A DNA stretch of 47,933 nucleotides from positions 86,541-134,473 of the forward strand of contig PLLW01000103.1 in NCBI GenBank assembly GCA_003141435.1, given 5' to 3'. Below the pieces are notes generated by a model that searched no databases, had not been told where the DNA came from, and saw only the letters and a program-made list of their open reading frames with translations. The position numbers and the translations under genes were made by a program. Positions 17,617-27,097 of the stretch are shown piece after piece; position 1 is the stretch's first letter, and the number at the start of each line of letters is the position of its first letter. The DNA is from Ignavibacteriales bacterium (GTDB lineage Bacteria > Bacteroidota > Ignavibacteria > Ignavibacteriales > Ignavibacteriaceae).

Positions 17617-20205
17617 ATGGGTTTTCCTAGATTTTATTTATACTTCATTTCTTTTTTTTCAATATTATTATCTCATTTTTCCTACCCGCAAATCATTTTT
17701 AAGGAACTTCCGGGCTATAAATTTAATTATTTGGAAAAAGATCTCATAGATATCACCGAAACAAGAAATGTAATTTCTCTGGATGGGAGGTGGCAGGTAT
17801 ATAATGCAAATGATAAAGAGCAAAAAAGAGTAAAAGTAGAAATTCCCTCAGTTTTTGACGGTGATGGGGTGTTGGTTTTTGAAAAGGCATTCACCCTGAC
17901 CAAGGAGCAGATCTCAAATAATAAATTTAAAATCTATTTTTTAGGTCTGAATTATTCAGCCGATATATCAGTAAACAACGTTATTATATATAGACATACC
18001 GGGGGCAGGTTTTCATTTAACCTTGATCTCCCCAAAGATATTATTACATCAGACAAAAACAATATACTTTCGGTCAAGCTTAATTATAAAGCGGATGCGG
18101 AAAATACAATTCCAGTTAAACAAGGATTTCTATTACCCAAAAGTTACGGCGGAATTTTTGGGGATATATATCTTCAGTTATTACCAAATATTTCAATCAA
18201 CGATCCTGATATTTCTTACAAATATGATCCCAAAACAAATAAGGCAAGGTTTACTTTATCCTCCAAAATTGAGAACAGGGATTTTTCCTTAAAAGATACC
18301 AGTGCAAGGGAGGATCTTCTAAACCTAAAAATAATATTCCAATCACCCACAGGGAGTATTACCTTAGCCCAGGATCAGGCATTTCAGCTAAGTCGGAATA
18401 AAGAAAAAAATTTAACAGAGAATTTTGACCTTTCATCACCTATGGTTTGGTCCCCCTCTAGTCCACAATCATATACTCTTTCATTTTGGTTATACCGTAA
18501 TGGAAATCTGATCGATAAAGTCAATAGGAAAGTATCTGTTTATTCATTATTGCCGGCAAAGGATTCTTTTTTATTTAATGGCTCAAATTTCACTATAGAG
18601 GGAGTAACTTACATTCCGTCGAATAATGAATATGGCAGCATGCTCAACTTCGAACAAATGGAAAAGGATATCAGGCTCATAAAGGAAACTGGTTTTAATT
18701 GTGTAAGGTTTTCAAAGATAATTCCTCATCCATACTATTTGACTTTGTGCGAAAAAATAGGTCTGCTTGCTTTTGTTGAAGTCCCATTGAATTTAATTCC
18801 GGGAAGACTTTCAAGCGATCTAAATTTTATACAAAGAAGCCAAAACTATCTGGATAATTTTCTTAGATCATATAAAAGATATTCTATAATAGCAGCAATT
18901 GGATTGGGAAGCTCATATTTGCCAGGAGTTGAAGCTCAAATAAATCTCCTTAATTCTCTTGCGGGGATGACCAAGAAACAGACGCAAATTTTAACATATG
19001 CCTCTTTTGCAAGATATAATATAACCAAACTGGATAATATAGATCTTTACGGATTAGAGTTCTTCAATACACTCCCGAACCAATTTTACTCTGAGATTCA
19101 GAATTTGAGAAGCGAACTTGGAGCTGGCAGAGTTTTTATCAGTGAAGCTACTTATACAGTTAATTCAGGAAATTCAGATGGTTATGTCAATAAGTTTACT
19201 TATGAGGCGCAGGCAGCATATTTTGATGAACTTATAGATTATTTCAGTTCAAATCCTCTTGCGGGTTATTTTCTAAATACAATGTTTGACTATCGTGGAG
19301 AATATTCTTCCTTTATTGCTGGCTACAGTCCAGATAATATTTATCACATTGGATTATCAGGTGAAGATCGGGGGAATAATCGACTTGCTTTGAAAGTTGT
19401 CAGCGCAAAACTTCATAATACCGAAAAAGTAACTATTCCAATAGGTAGCAAAAAAGACAATTCGCCAATGATATTCATAGTATTCGGAATATTTTTAGCA
19501 ATAGCACTCGGAGGTCTTGTTAATTCCGGAAGAAAATTCAGAGAAGATTCTTCCCGCGCATTATTAAGACCCTATAATTTTTTTGCTGATGTAAGAGACC
19601 AAAGATTAATATCAGGATTGCAGTCAAATATTCTGATAATTTTAGTCTCCACCATTTCTGGACTTCTTTTAAGTAATCTTCTATTTTATTTTAAGGGAAA
19701 CCTGTTCTTTGAAAGATCAATTCTCGCATTTGGAAGTCATGGAATATTAAAAGTTAGTAATTATCTTGCATGGCGCCCGTTGCTTTCAATTTTTTGGTTA
19801 TCTGCCGCATCTTTTATTGTGCTTATATTATTATCAGTTTTAGTTAAGGGGGGGGCATTTTTTGTAAGAAACAGAGTTTATTATTCCAGCGCTTATTTTA
19901 CAGTAGTATGGTCGTTTCTTCCACTTCTTCTTTTAATTCCCCTTGGAATTATTTTATATAGAGTTCTATCTGCTGATATTGTTAACGGCTATGTGTACAT
20001 TGCTTTAATAATTTTTTCAATATGGATATTTTACCGATTGATGAAAGGCATTTATGTTATTTTTGATGTTAATTCAGGCAGTGTTTATTTCTATAGTTTA
20101 CTATTAATTGCTATTGTTTTCAGCGGTATTATCTTTTATTATGAAATGAGCAATTCTGTAATTGAATATCTGCAAATCACTTTAAAATTGTTTAATATTT
20201 TTTAG
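17617..20205 (+). CDS. Glycoside hydrolase family 2-like protein fused to a six-helix membrane domain
   Basis: The 862-residue protein begins with a signal sequence (residues 5-25). A sugar-binding jelly-roll region follows (ISLDGRWQVYN, about 40-200), then an immunoglobulin-like domain (about 200-310) and a TIM-barrel region (from FTIEGVTYIPSNNEYG at about 325 to 590). The GH2 acid/base motif GNE appears as GSS in IGLGSSYLPG (431-433), so the catalytic glutamate is missing. A possible nucleophile remains in FISEATY (E510). From 617 on there are about six membrane helices (618-637, 671-692, 722-744, 761-782, 790-807, 823-841). The result looks like a membrane-anchored, probably non-catalytic carbohydrate-binding protein. 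It ends 8 bases before smc. Loss of activity is inferred without an alignment. Confidence 0.75.
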   Translation: MGFPRFYLYFISFFSILLSHFSYPQIIFKELPGYKFNYLEKDLIDITETRNVISLDGRWQVYNANDKEQKRVKVEIPSVFDGDGVLVFEKAFTLTKEQISNNKFKIYFLGLNYSADISVNNVIIYRHTGGRFSFNLDLPKDIITSDKNNILSVKLNYKADAENTIPVKQGFLLPKSYGGIFGDIYLQLLPNISINDPDISYKYDPKTNKARFTLSSKIENRDFSLKDTSAREDLLNLKIIFQSPTGSITLAQDQAFQLSRNKEKNLTENFDLSSPMVWSPSSPQSYTLSFWLYRNGNLIDKVNRKVSVYSLLPAKDSFLFNGSNFTIEGVTYIPSNNEYGSMLNFEQMEKDIRLIKETGFNCVRFSKIIPHPYYLTLCEKIGLLAFVEVPLNLIPGRLSSDLNFIQRSQNYLDNFLRSYKRYSIIAAIGLGSSYLPGVEAQINLLNSLAGMTKKQTQILTYASFARYNITKLDNIDLYGLEFFNTLPNQFYSEIQNLRSELGAGRVFISEATYTVNSGNSDGYVNKFTYEAQAAYFDELIDYFSSNPLAGYFLNTMFDYRGEYSSFIAGYSPDNIYHIGLSGEDRGNNRLALKVVSAKLHNTEKVTIPIGSKKDNSPMIFIVFGIFLAIALGGLVNSGRKFREDSSRALLRPYNFFADVRDQRLISGLQSNILIILVSTISGLLLSNLLFYFKGNLFFERSILAFGSHGILKVSNYLAWRPLLSIFWLSAASFIVLILLSVLVKGGAFFVRNRVYYSSAYFTVVWSFLPLLLLIPLGIILYRVLSADIVNGYVYIALIIFSIWIFYRLMKGIYVIFDVNSGSVYFYSLLLIAIVFSGIIFYYEMSNSVIEYLQITLKLFNIF

Positions 20206-20213
20206 GACTCGGA

Positions 20214-23200
20214 TTGTACTTATCAAAGCTTGAAATATTAGGATTCAAATCATTTGCTCAAAAAACAAATGTTCAGTTTAATGAGGGTGTAACTTCCATT
20301 GTTGGGCCAAATGGTTGCGGAAAAACTAATATTGTTGATGCCATAAGGTGGTGCCTTGGGGAACAGAAAAGTGGCACTTTAAGAAGTGATAAAATGGAGA
20401 ATGTCATTTTCAACGGCACATCGAATAAAAAGCCGATGGGTATGGCCGAGGTCTCCTTAACAATTGAAAACAATAAAGGTATACTGCCGACAGAATATTC
20501 GGAAGTTACTATTACTCGTAGAATTTTTAGATCTGGGGAAAGTGAATATCTTCTGAACAAAAACATTTGCCGCCTAAAGGATATTACTAATCTATTTATG
20601 GATACTGGCATCGGAGCCAATGCTTATTCTGTAATAGAATTAAAAATGGTTGAGACTATATTAAGCAATAAAGCAGAAGAAAGACGGACAATGTTTGAAG
20701 AGGCAGCGGGAGTAAATAAATATAAATTACGACGCCGACTTGCACTTAAAAAACTTGATGATGTTAAAACAGATCTGAACAGGGTTAACGATATTGTTAC
20801 TGAAGTTGAAAAAAAGGTCAACTCTCTTGAACGTCAGGCTAAAAAAGCAGAGAGATCAAATAAAATATCTTCAATAATCCGTGAGCTGGAAATAGAACTC
20901 TCAGAAAGGGAATTGGCCCGGTTTAATAATCAAAAAGAAGAATATAAAAACATAAGAGAATCTAATTTTAAGCTTAAAATTGAAATTGAATCTAACATTA
21001 CGGAAATAGAAAATGAAATTAAATCAGTAAAAGAAAAATTAAATCAAACTGAAACAGAATTAAAATTAAAGAGATCCGAAGTAACAAGACAAACTGAAAA
21101 AATCTATAACTCGCAGAATTTTATTTCTGTTAATAAGGAAAGAGAAAAATCATTAGAAAATAATATTTATAAATACAAACAGGAACTGGAAGAACTTAAA
21201 ATTGAACTGGCAAATTCCAGAGAGCTGATAATTGAAAACAAGGAAATTATTGCAGGAATTTCTGATAAGATTGGAGAAAAAGAATCTGCCAAGAAATCAT
21301 TTGAAGAAAAAGTAATTCAATTTAAAACTCATCTTGAAGAGAAAAGGAAAGCACTTAAATTACATTCAGACATGCTCCTAGAAAAATTTAAAGAAATCAC
21401 TACCATAGAGAATGAATTTTCGAACTTAGAGGTTGCACTTATATCAAAAAACAGTTCTATATCAAGGCTTAATGAGAAGATCCAGTCATTGACAGGAAAC
21501 ATTGCAAAGACCGTCGGATTTATTGAAGAACTAGAGGAAGATAAGACTGAAACCGGGGGGAAAATAGCTGAAGCCGAAAATTTATATTCAAATAAGCAGC
21601 AAGAAAAGGAAGAACTCGAAAAGGAACTGAATTCCTTAAAAGAAAAAGAGCTTGAAGAGCGTTCATTTATAAGCACTCTAAGGGATAAAATTACTTTTAT
21701 TCAAAATCTGATTGATAATCTGGAAGGAGTATCCAAAGGTGCTAAGGCATTACTTGAAAACGGCAGCTGGGCAAAGGGGAATAAGGTCCTTTTGGCTCAT
21801 ATTGGAAATTCTTCAGAAGAATATCGTTTTGCTATTGAAGCTTCATTAAAAAATAACCTGAATAATATACTGGTTGAATCATTTGAAGACTTAAAGAATG
21901 GAATTGAATATCTAAAAAACAGTGGAATTGGGAAAGCTTCCTTTTATCTTACTCAAAATCAAATTGAACAAAAGAAAAATTTGATTCAGCATCTGCAGTC
22001 GTTCTTTATCCATCGGAAAATCAGGTCATTAAAAAAAGAGATTGGTTTTCTAGGCTTTGCCAGGGATTTTATTCAGACTGAAGAAAAATGGAAACAATTT
22101 TTTGAGAAAATATTATCAAAAACAGTCCTTGTTGATTCGTTGGAAACTGCATTTTCCCTTTCTTCTGAATATACCATGTTTAACTTTGTGACTCTGAATG
22201 GCGATTATATTGATCAATCCGGCATTATCGAGGGGGGGTCTGCTCCTAGGCTTGATGATTCATTGTTCGGTAGGAAACAGCTGCTGGAAAACTACAAAAA
22301 TGAATTTCCCCGCAAGGAAGAAGAACTTGAATTGCTTCGTCGAAGGATTGAAGATAAAGAACAAACGATTAATAGTATTGATCTTAAAATCCTCTCCGAA
22401 AAAGGAAGAATGCTGGTCAATGACTTGGCTAATATTGAAAAACAGATTGCCCAATTTAAATTTGAAAAGCAGAAGGCTGTGGATGAAATTGAGAAAGCCA
22501 GGGCTGAAATCCAGGAATTGGCTTCTGAATATAATCGGCTTGATAATGAGAAATCAAAATTGCATGAAATCCTCTCTCTTCATAAAGATGATAAGCTTTT
22601 AGCTGATGAAGAAAGCAAAAAAATGGATGAAGATTTCAGAAATATGGAACAGGAATTTGATTCTTTGACATCCAGCCTCAACACAATAAACCTTGAATTG
22701 GAACGTTTGTATGGCGATTTGCGAAATTCGGAAAATGCAATTAAAAGGGCTGAAGATTCTGTTGATTCAATTATAAAGAACCTGGCGAAGAGAGAATTAG
22801 ATATATCATCAAATTTACAAGAAACTGAAACCATTAAATCTATTTTGGATAAAAAATCAATTGAGCTTGATGAATTAATAGAGACCAAAGAATTGCTTTT
22901 AAAAAATGAGAATGAGATAGATTCTGAATTTAAAACAATTAGGGCGGTTATTGAAGAAAAAGAATTGAAACAGGATTCCCTCCGTAAAGAAAGGGAATCA
23001 GTTTTAGACAAAATTCATCTTTCTGAAATCAAATTGAATGAACTTAATTTGATGATAAAAAACTTACTTGATAATATCAAAGAGAACTATTCTTTGACCC
23101 TTCAAATAAAAACTTTTGAAGATCTTGAAACTTTTGAATTTGAACAGAAAACCGAGGAACTACATTCCTTAAAACAGCAAGTAAGAAATCTTGGTCCTAT

Positions 23201-23807
23201 TAATCTTCTTGCTTATTCTGAATATGAAGAGGAAAAGGAAAGATTTGATTTTTTGAATAAGCAGAGGAACGATCTGCTAGAATCTGAAAAGGATATTGTT
23301 AATACTATTGGGGAAATAAATACTACAGCCCAATCCCTTTTTATTGATACTTTTGATAAAATAAGAGGACATTTTATAAATATTTTCAGAGGGTTATTTA
23401 ATCCGGGCGATGAAGCTGATCTTAAACTTGAAGAGAATGTTGATCCTCTTGAAGCAAAGATTGAAATAATAGCCAAACCCAAAGGAAAGCGCCCCACATC
23501 GATCGAATTGCTTTCGGGAGGAGAGAAAACATTAACTGCGATTGCTTTATTGTTTGCGATTTATCTTGTTAAGCCAAGTCCTTTCTGCATACTTGATGAA
23601 ATTGATGCCCCACTTGATGATGCAAATATTGACCGGTTTACTAAAATCATAAAGGATTTTAGTAAAGATACTCAGTTTATTGTTGTAACCCATAATAAAA
23701 GGACGATGGAAGCTGCCGATACTTTATATGGGGTGACTATGCAGGAGGAAGGTGTTTCAAAACTTGTCAGCGTAAGGTTTAATGAGGATTTCAATTTTGT
23801 CAATTAA
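20214..23807 (+). CDS. smc: Chromosome segregation protein SMC
   Basis: The 1197-residue condensin ATPase shows the full SMC layout. The N-terminal head has Walker A GPNGCGKTNIVDAIRWCLGE (from residue 32). Two long coiled-coil arms rich in Glu and Lys flank a central hinge (about 500-650, with GAKALLENGSWAKGNKV). The C-terminal head has the signature LLSGGEKTLTAIALL and Walker B FCILDEIDAPLDD. It should work with ScpA and ScpB on the chromosome; neither is in this window. The start is a TTG giving MYLSKLEILGFKSF, which matches the family N-terminus exactly; no nearby ATG fits. Its 3' end overlaps the next gene by 26 bases. Confidence 0.97.
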   Translation: MYLSKLEILGFKSFAQKTNVQFNEGVTSIVGPNGCGKTNIVDAIRWCLGEQKSGTLRSDKMENVIFNGTSNKKPMGMAEVSLTIENNKGILPTEYSEVTITRRIFRSGESEYLLNKNICRLKDITNLFMDTGIGANAYSVIELKMVETILSNKAEERRTMFEEAAGVNKYKLRRRLALKKLDDVKTDLNRVNDIVTEVEKKVNSLERQAKKAERSNKISSIIRELEIELSERELARFNNQKEEYKNIRESNFKLKIEIESNITEIENEIKSVKEKLNQTETELKLKRSEVTRQTEKIYNSQNFISVNKEREKSLENNIYKYKQELEELKIELANSRELIIENKEIIAGISDKIGEKESAKKSFEEKVIQFKTHLEEKRKALKLHSDMLLEKFKEITTIENEFSNLEVALISKNSSISRLNEKIQSLTGNIAKTVGFIEELEEDKTETGGKIAEAENLYSNKQQEKEELEKELNSLKEKELEERSFISTLRDKITFIQNLIDNLEGVSKGAKALLENGSWAKGNKVLLAHIGNSSEEYRFAIEASLKNNLNNILVESFEDLKNGIEYLKNSGIGKASFYLTQNQIEQKKNLIQHLQSFFIHRKIRSLKKEIGFLGFARDFIQTEEKWKQFFEKILSKTVLVDSLETAFSLSSEYTMFNFVTLNGDYIDQSGIIEGGSAPRLDDSLFGRKQLLENYKNEFPRKEEELELLRRRIEDKEQTINSIDLKILSEKGRMLVNDLANIEKQIAQFKFEKQKAVDEIEKARAEIQELASEYNRLDNEKSKLHEILSLHKDDKLLADEESKKMDEDFRNMEQEFDSLTSSLNTINLELERLYGDLRNSENAIKRAEDSVDSIIKNLAKRELDISSNLQETETIKSILDKKSIELDELIETKELLLKNENEIDSEFKTIRAVIEEKELKQDSLRKERESVLDKIHLSEIKLNELNLMIKNLLDNIKENYSLTLQIKTFEDLETFEFEQKTEELHSLKQQVRNLGPINLLAYSEYEEEKERFDFLNKQRNDLLESEKDIVNTIGEINTTAQSLFIDTFDKIRGHFINIFRGLFNPGDEADLKLEENVDPLEAKIEIIAKPKGKRPTSIELLSGGEKTLTAIALLFAIYLVKPSPFCILDEIDAPLDDANIDRFTKIIKDFSKDTQFIVVTHNKRTMEAADTLYGVTMQEEGVSKLVSVRFNEDFNFVN

Positions 23808-25761
23808 ATATTGCACCATAGGCTTGCTTTCATTCATCCTTGTGATGATCTTTATTTTGCCTATGAAAGCACAATGGGTTAATAATCCGGCATTAAACAC
23901 AAAGCTTGTTATTGATGGAGCAAAACCGATAAATATTTCTTCGGTGGAAGATCTCAAAGGAGGCGCGTTTATCTTTTGGGAGGACAATAAAAGCGGTTTT
24001 CAGAACGAGATATTTTTTATTCACATGGATGGGAACGGAAAGGTAAGTTTCAATGCTGATGGTAAAAAAATATCAGATCAAATGGGTGATAAGTTTACTC
24101 CTGTTGTTGCACAAAATCTTCCCAACACAGCAGTAGTTGTTTGGAAAGATTATTCAATAAGTAAAAATGGAAATCTTTTTGCCCAGCGGGTTTACAACAA
24201 TGGAAATCTGCTATGGCAGATAAAGGGTGTTCAGGTTACCCCTGATTATCCTGATGTTATCGATTATGCTGTTTGTTCCGATAAAATAGGGAATGTATAT
24301 ATATCATACATTGCTAAATCTGATGAATTCGGGTCAAGTTATAAACTTATTCTGCAGAAGATTTTTGTCAATGGTAAAATCCAGGGTAATATTAATGGAA
24401 TCTTAGTAGATGATTCCGCTGGTAGAAAAAGTATATCAAATGTTTTTGCTGATAATGATGGTGGTGCCTTCCTGTTTTGGTTAGAGAATCAGAATAATAG
24501 CACTATCTTGTTTGCTCAGCATGTAGATTCTTCTGGCAAGCAGTTGTGGGGAAAGAAAGCGATTGCGCTTTCTAATTACAATCAGACAGTTCTAAGCTAT
24601 TCAGTTCAAAAAAGTGATTTCTCCGCACTATATTTAGCTTGGCAAATACAAAAATCTGAAAAAGAAATTTATCATCAACTGTTAAGCTTTAGCGGAAAAC
24701 AGTTATGGGGACCAGGGGGGAAAATCGCTACTGCTAAAAAAGGAAGTAAAACAAATCCCCAAGTATTAACTGCTGACTCGACAATTATTTTGAGTTGGAC
24801 AAATGAGATAAATAAAGATAAGGATATTTTTATCCAGAAATTTAATATTAAAGGTATCCATCGGTGGAAAGAAGACGTTGCCGTTGTTCAACTTCCAAGA
24901 GACCAGTTTGGTCAAAAACTTTTAGGTGATGGTAAGGGTGGGGCTATTGTGTCTTGGATTGATAAACGGCATGAATCCGTAAGACCGGATATTTATGCTC
25001 AAAGGATAAGCAATTCAGGTAAACAGCTTTGGGGGCCTTTGGGTATTGTAATTGCCTCGCACAATAATTCTGAAAAAAGTTATCCCTCAGTTGTCTCGGA
25101 CTTAAGGGGGGGCGCTATTGCTATATTCAAGGAAATTAGGGAAAGTAAAGGAGAAATTTATGCCCAGAAAATATTTAATACCGGCACGTATGTTTCCCAG
25201 ATTATTGGTCTGAATGCTGTGCTTGATGGTGACTCAGTGAAAGTATCCTGGTATTCTGCTAATGAATCAAATGGAACCAATTATGATATTGAACGGACAG
25301 TACAAAATGATAATGGGACTTCTCAATGGAGTGTTGCAGGTAATATTAAATCAGACATTATCAGTAGTGCCAGATATTATGAATTTATAGACCATCCGAA
25401 TGAAGTAGGACCACTTTATTACAGGATAGTGCAAAAAGACAATCTCGGTAATATTCAGACTTCTGATGTTGCTAAGGTAGAATTCTTTGAATCGAAAGGA
25501 AAAATTTCACTTGCACAGAATTCTCCCAACCCATTTACAGATGAAACGACTATCCTTTTTTATCTTTCCGAACCTTCTTGGATTAAATTTGAATTTTTTA
25601 ATAGTCATATTGAACTGATAAAAGAGCTAGATAGACAAAAATATCCTAAGGGGGAAAACAAAGTTGTTTTCTCAGGAAAGGAACTTCCTACAGGAGTCTA
25701 TTTTTACCGGGTTCAGTCTGATGATTTTGTTGAAGTTCGGAAAATGGTACTTGCAAGATGA
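23782..25761 (+). CDS. Secreted repeat protein with T9SS type A sorting domain
   Basis: The 659-residue protein has a signal sequence (about residues 8-31, ending PMKAQ). The body has repeated blades: GKQLWG-type motifs recur at 141, 252, 305 and 413, and GGAFIFW/GGAIVSW-type motifs recur between them, suggesting a beta-propeller. A fibronectin-like segment (about 486-565, VKVSWYSANESNGTNYDIER) precedes the C-terminal sorting domain (576-659), with SLAQNSPNPFTDET, LPTGVYFYRV and the ending VRKMVLAR. The sorting domain directs export through the type IX secretion system known in the FCB group. No enzymatic motif was seen. The start lies inside smc, with AAGG upstream, and the stop overlaps the next start as ATGA. 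The cargo function is unknown. Confidence 0.85.
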   Translation: MRISILSIKYCTIGLLSFILVMIFILPMKAQWVNNPALNTKLVIDGAKPINISSVEDLKGGAFIFWEDNKSGFQNEIFFIHMDGNGKVSFNADGKKISDQMGDKFTPVVAQNLPNTAVVVWKDYSISKNGNLFAQRVYNNGNLLWQIKGVQVTPDYPDVIDYAVCSDKIGNVYISYIAKSDEFGSSYKLILQKIFVNGKIQGNINGILVDDSAGRKSISNVFADNDGGAFLFWLENQNNSTILFAQHVDSSGKQLWGKKAIALSNYNQTVLSYSVQKSDFSALYLAWQIQKSEKEIYHQLLSFSGKQLWGPGGKIATAKKGSKTNPQVLTADSTIILSWTNEINKDKDIFIQKFNIKGIHRWKEDVAVVQLPRDQFGQKLLGDGKGGAIVSWIDKRHESVRPDIYAQRISNSGKQLWGPLGIVIASHNNSEKSYPSVVSDLRGGAIAIFKEIRESKGEIYAQKIFNTGTYVSQIIGLNAVLDGDSVKVSWYSANESNGTNYDIERTVQNDNGTSQWSVAGNIKSDIISSARYYEFIDHPNEVGPLYYRIVQKDNLGNIQTSDVAKVEFFESKGKISLAQNSPNPFTDETTILFYLSEPSWIKFEFFNSHIELIKELDRQKYPKGENKVVFSGKELPTGVYFYRVQSDDFVEVRKMVLAR

Positions 25762-26480
25762 CACATCAAAAATTTAAAATATTTATTGATTTTGATGGTA
25801 CTATCACCAAGGAAGATGTTGGCGAATCGATTTTTCGCAATTTTGGAGATAAAATTAAAGTTGATAGAATTATTGATGATCTTCTTAATGACAGAATTAC
25901 TGCCAAGCAGTCTTGGATTGAACTTTGCAATTCGGTTGATCAAGTTGAAGTAAGTGTATTAAACGATTTTATTTATAGAATGGAAGTCGATTCCGGGTTC
26001 CATAATATGATCAGGTTCTGTGAAGATCGCAATATCCAGGTTTTTATTTTGAGTGACGGTTTTGACTATTATATCGATACGATTTTAAATAGAGAGAAAT
26101 TAGTCGGTCTAAAATATTTCTCAAACCACTTAATGATCTCACAACAGAATAAACTAATTCCAGAGTTCCCTTATTATGATTCCTTTTGCAGAAACTCCGC
26201 TAATTGTAAAAGAAATCATATATTAAATAATAGTAGCGATGAGGATTTTACTGTCTATATTGGTGATGGCAATTCCGACAAAGATACAGCGTTGTATTGC
26301 GATATTATATTCGCAAAAGAAAGTCTTCTCAGGTATTGTGAGAAGGAGAGGGTTTCTTTTTTACCCTATAAAACTTTTGATGATGTCATCGATAAACTCT
26401 CTAATATTTTATTAAGAAAAAACTTAAAAAAAAGATATCAGGCGGTACTAAAAAGGAGAGAGGCATATATTTCGGAATGA
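25758..26480 (+). CDS. HAD-superfamily (HAD-IB, MtnX-like) phosphatase
   Basis: The 240-residue protein has the HAD nucleophile motif IFIDFDGTITKEDVG (D11 and D13), motif II in FILSDGFDYY, and motifs III/IV in VYIGDGNSDKDTA. This pattern matches the MtnX/phosphoserine-phosphatase-like branch. MtnX acts in methionine salvage, but no other salvage gene is nearby, so the substrate is open. The start ATG overlaps the preceding stop by 4 bases (ATGA), which implies translational coupling with the T9SS cargo gene. A cytosolic location is expected because there is no signal peptide. Family membership is confident; the substrate is not. Confidence 0.82.
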   Translation: MTHQKFKIFIDFDGTITKEDVGESIFRNFGDKIKVDRIIDDLLNDRITAKQSWIELCNSVDQVEVSVLNDFIYRMEVDSGFHNMIRFCEDRNIQVFILSDGFDYYIDTILNREKLVGLKYFSNHLMISQQNKLIPEFPYYDSFCRNSANCKRNHILNNSSDEDFTVYIGDGNSDKDTALYCDIIFAKESLLRYCEKERVSFLPYKTFDDVIDKLSNILLRKNLKKRYQAVLKRREAYISE

Positions 26481-26509
26481 TTCATAAATGATTGGATAAA
26501 GAATAAAAC

Positions 26510-27094
26510 ATGAAACTATCAGAAGTTTTCTTTAAATATCGCAGCTATACACCTATTCCGTTTATTATTATTATGTTGTTCTATCAAAATTCTAGTATAT
26601 GGAGTCTCATAGCTGGATTTATAATTGCTTGTGTTGGCGAATATCTAAGGCTATGGGGAGTAAGCTGGGCTGGAAGTGAAACTAGAACAACAGGTAATGT
26701 AGGTGGAACATATTTAATTATAAGTGGACCATTTGCACATTTGCGTAATCCCCTTTACCTGGGAAATATAATGATGTATACAGGTATCGGCATTATGTCA
26801 TTTGCATTATTCCCTTGGCTGCAGATTGCCGGGTTGATATTTTTTTCTTTTCAATATCATATTATCATAAATGAAGAGGAAGCATACCTGAAAAATACTT
26901 TCGGTAGGCAGTTTGAAGATTATACTTCAAATGTCCCTCGCTTTATTCCACGCTTGTCTTCATATAAAGTTTCCAAAATTGAACAGCCCGATTTTTCGTG
27001 GAAAGACGGGATGAAATCTGAGATAAGAACTTTTCAGGCTTTTGGAGTTGTTATTGCTACGCTACTCATTTTATGGTTTTTAAGAAGAAGCTAA
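26510..27094 (+). CDS. Isoprenylcysteine carboxyl methyltransferase-like membrane protein
   Basis: The 194-residue integral membrane protein has about four or five hydrophobic helices (for example residues 17-45 and 84-118). The family motif GPFAHLRNPLYLGNIMM and a later EEAYLKNTFGRQFEDYTSNVPRFIP are typical of the ICMT/PEMT superfamily, in which the Arg-Asn-Pro segment and the Glu-rich segment bind S-adenosylmethionine. Bacterial members methylate mostly unknown lipid or prenyl substrates. It sits just before lpxB, 3 bases away, so a role in envelope lipid modification is plausible but is inference only. Confidence 0.8.
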   Translation: MKLSEVFFKYRSYTPIPFIIIMLFYQNSSIWSLIAGFIIACVGEYLRLWGVSWAGSETRTTGNVGGTYLIISGPFAHLRNPLYLGNIMMYTGIGIMSFALFPWLQIAGLIFFSFQYHIIINEEEAYLKNTFGRQFEDYTSNVPRFIPRLSSYKVSKIEQPDFSWKDGMKSEIRTFQAFGVVIATLLILWFLRRS

Positions 27095-27097
27095 GAA

